A DNA stretch of 16,365 nucleotides from positions 1-16,365 of the forward strand of contig JBKHHU010000061.1 of the NCBI GenBank assembly GCA_046539045.1, given 5' to 3'. The position numbers and the translations under genes are program-made. Shown here one piece after another: positions 16,264 through 16,365 of the stretch; the stretch's first letter is position 1, and each line of letters begins with the position of its first letter. The notes beneath the pieces were generated by a model. That model worked only from the letters and a program-made list of their open reading frames with translations, had not been told where the DNA came from and ran no database searches. The DNA is from JBKHHU01 sp046539045. GTDB lineage: Bacteria; Planctomycetota; Phycisphaerae; SM23-33.

Positions 16264-16365
16264 TTAAATGCTTACCGGCATCTCTGGCAAGCAGCCCAGC
16301 GCCCGGCGAACCGCGCCGAGACGCTCTTTGTCCGGATCACGCGAAAGGGACCCCGACGACAGGCC
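16264..16365 (-). CDS. Possible C-terminal fragment of an upstream gene (unidentified)
   Basis: One minus-strand frame is open from the window edge to a TAA at 16266-16264, encoding 33 residues that include SRDPDKERLGAVRRALGCL. Its stop is 13 nt before the secDF ATG, a typical operon gap, and the codon choice is plausible. yajC often precedes secD, but this tail does not look like YajC to me. The fragment is too short to identify and may be a chance open frame. Confidence 0.35.
   Translation of the reverse strand, partial: GLSSGSLSRDPDKERLGAVRRALGCLPEMPVSI

Noticed and set aside
1..16365. CRISPR arrays, tRNA or rRNA genes, insertion sequences, attachment sites
   Set aside because: No regular spacer-repeat array, cloverleaf, rRNA-like stretch, transposase-like protein or long terminal repeat was seen on either strand.

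Overview
The window is a bacterial chromosome fragment with moderately high GC, and every supported gene lies on the minus strand. The gene set suggests a Planctomycetota member, perhaps Phycisphaerae-like. The pointers are an exosortase/EPS locus, a very large TPR protein, a fused SecD-SecF with expanded periplasmic domains, and a lipoprotein with a carbohydrate-binding-like fold. This placement is an inference from gene content. There is no rRNA or marker gene in the window to confirm it.

Following transcription from right to left: the right edge (16264-16365) may hold the last codons of an unidentified gene. Next is a single-chain SecDF translocase subunit (12582-16250), which ends at a strong hairpin terminator (12521-12566). 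A stand-alone lipoprotein gene follows (10951-12489). A non-coding stretch of about 410 bp (10541-10950) then carries a good sigma-70-type promoter, a palindrome, short direct repeats and a leader of about 150 nt.

That promoter appears to drive one five-gene operon, about 10.1 kb from start codon to last stop: an outer-membrane polysaccharide export lipoprotein (9053-10540), an exosortase (8035-9030), an EpsI-type exosortase partner (7112-8038), a 1468-residue membrane-anchored TPR protein (2656-7062), and a Wzz/BY-kinase-type chain-length protein (413-2623). Gaps are 22, -4, 49 and 32 nt, and the operon ends at an intrinsic terminator (355-391). At the left edge another minus-strand gene begins (1-297) and runs out of the window.

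Read as a pathway, the export lipoprotein and the Wzc-like protein would form the envelope-spanning part of a polysaccharide exporter. The exosortase and EpsI protein would process and anchor secreted proteins that carry a C-terminal sorting signal, and the TPR protein would scaffold the assembly. SecDF would help bring such proteins across the membrane, although it sits in its own transcription unit. No protein with a recognisable PEP-CTERM-like tail is encoded here, so the substrates must lie elsewhere. The least ordinary features are a canonical EF-hand pair inside the SecF periplasmic domain, a degenerate P-loop in the BY-kinase domain, and a long insert splitting the first SLBB domain of the export protein.
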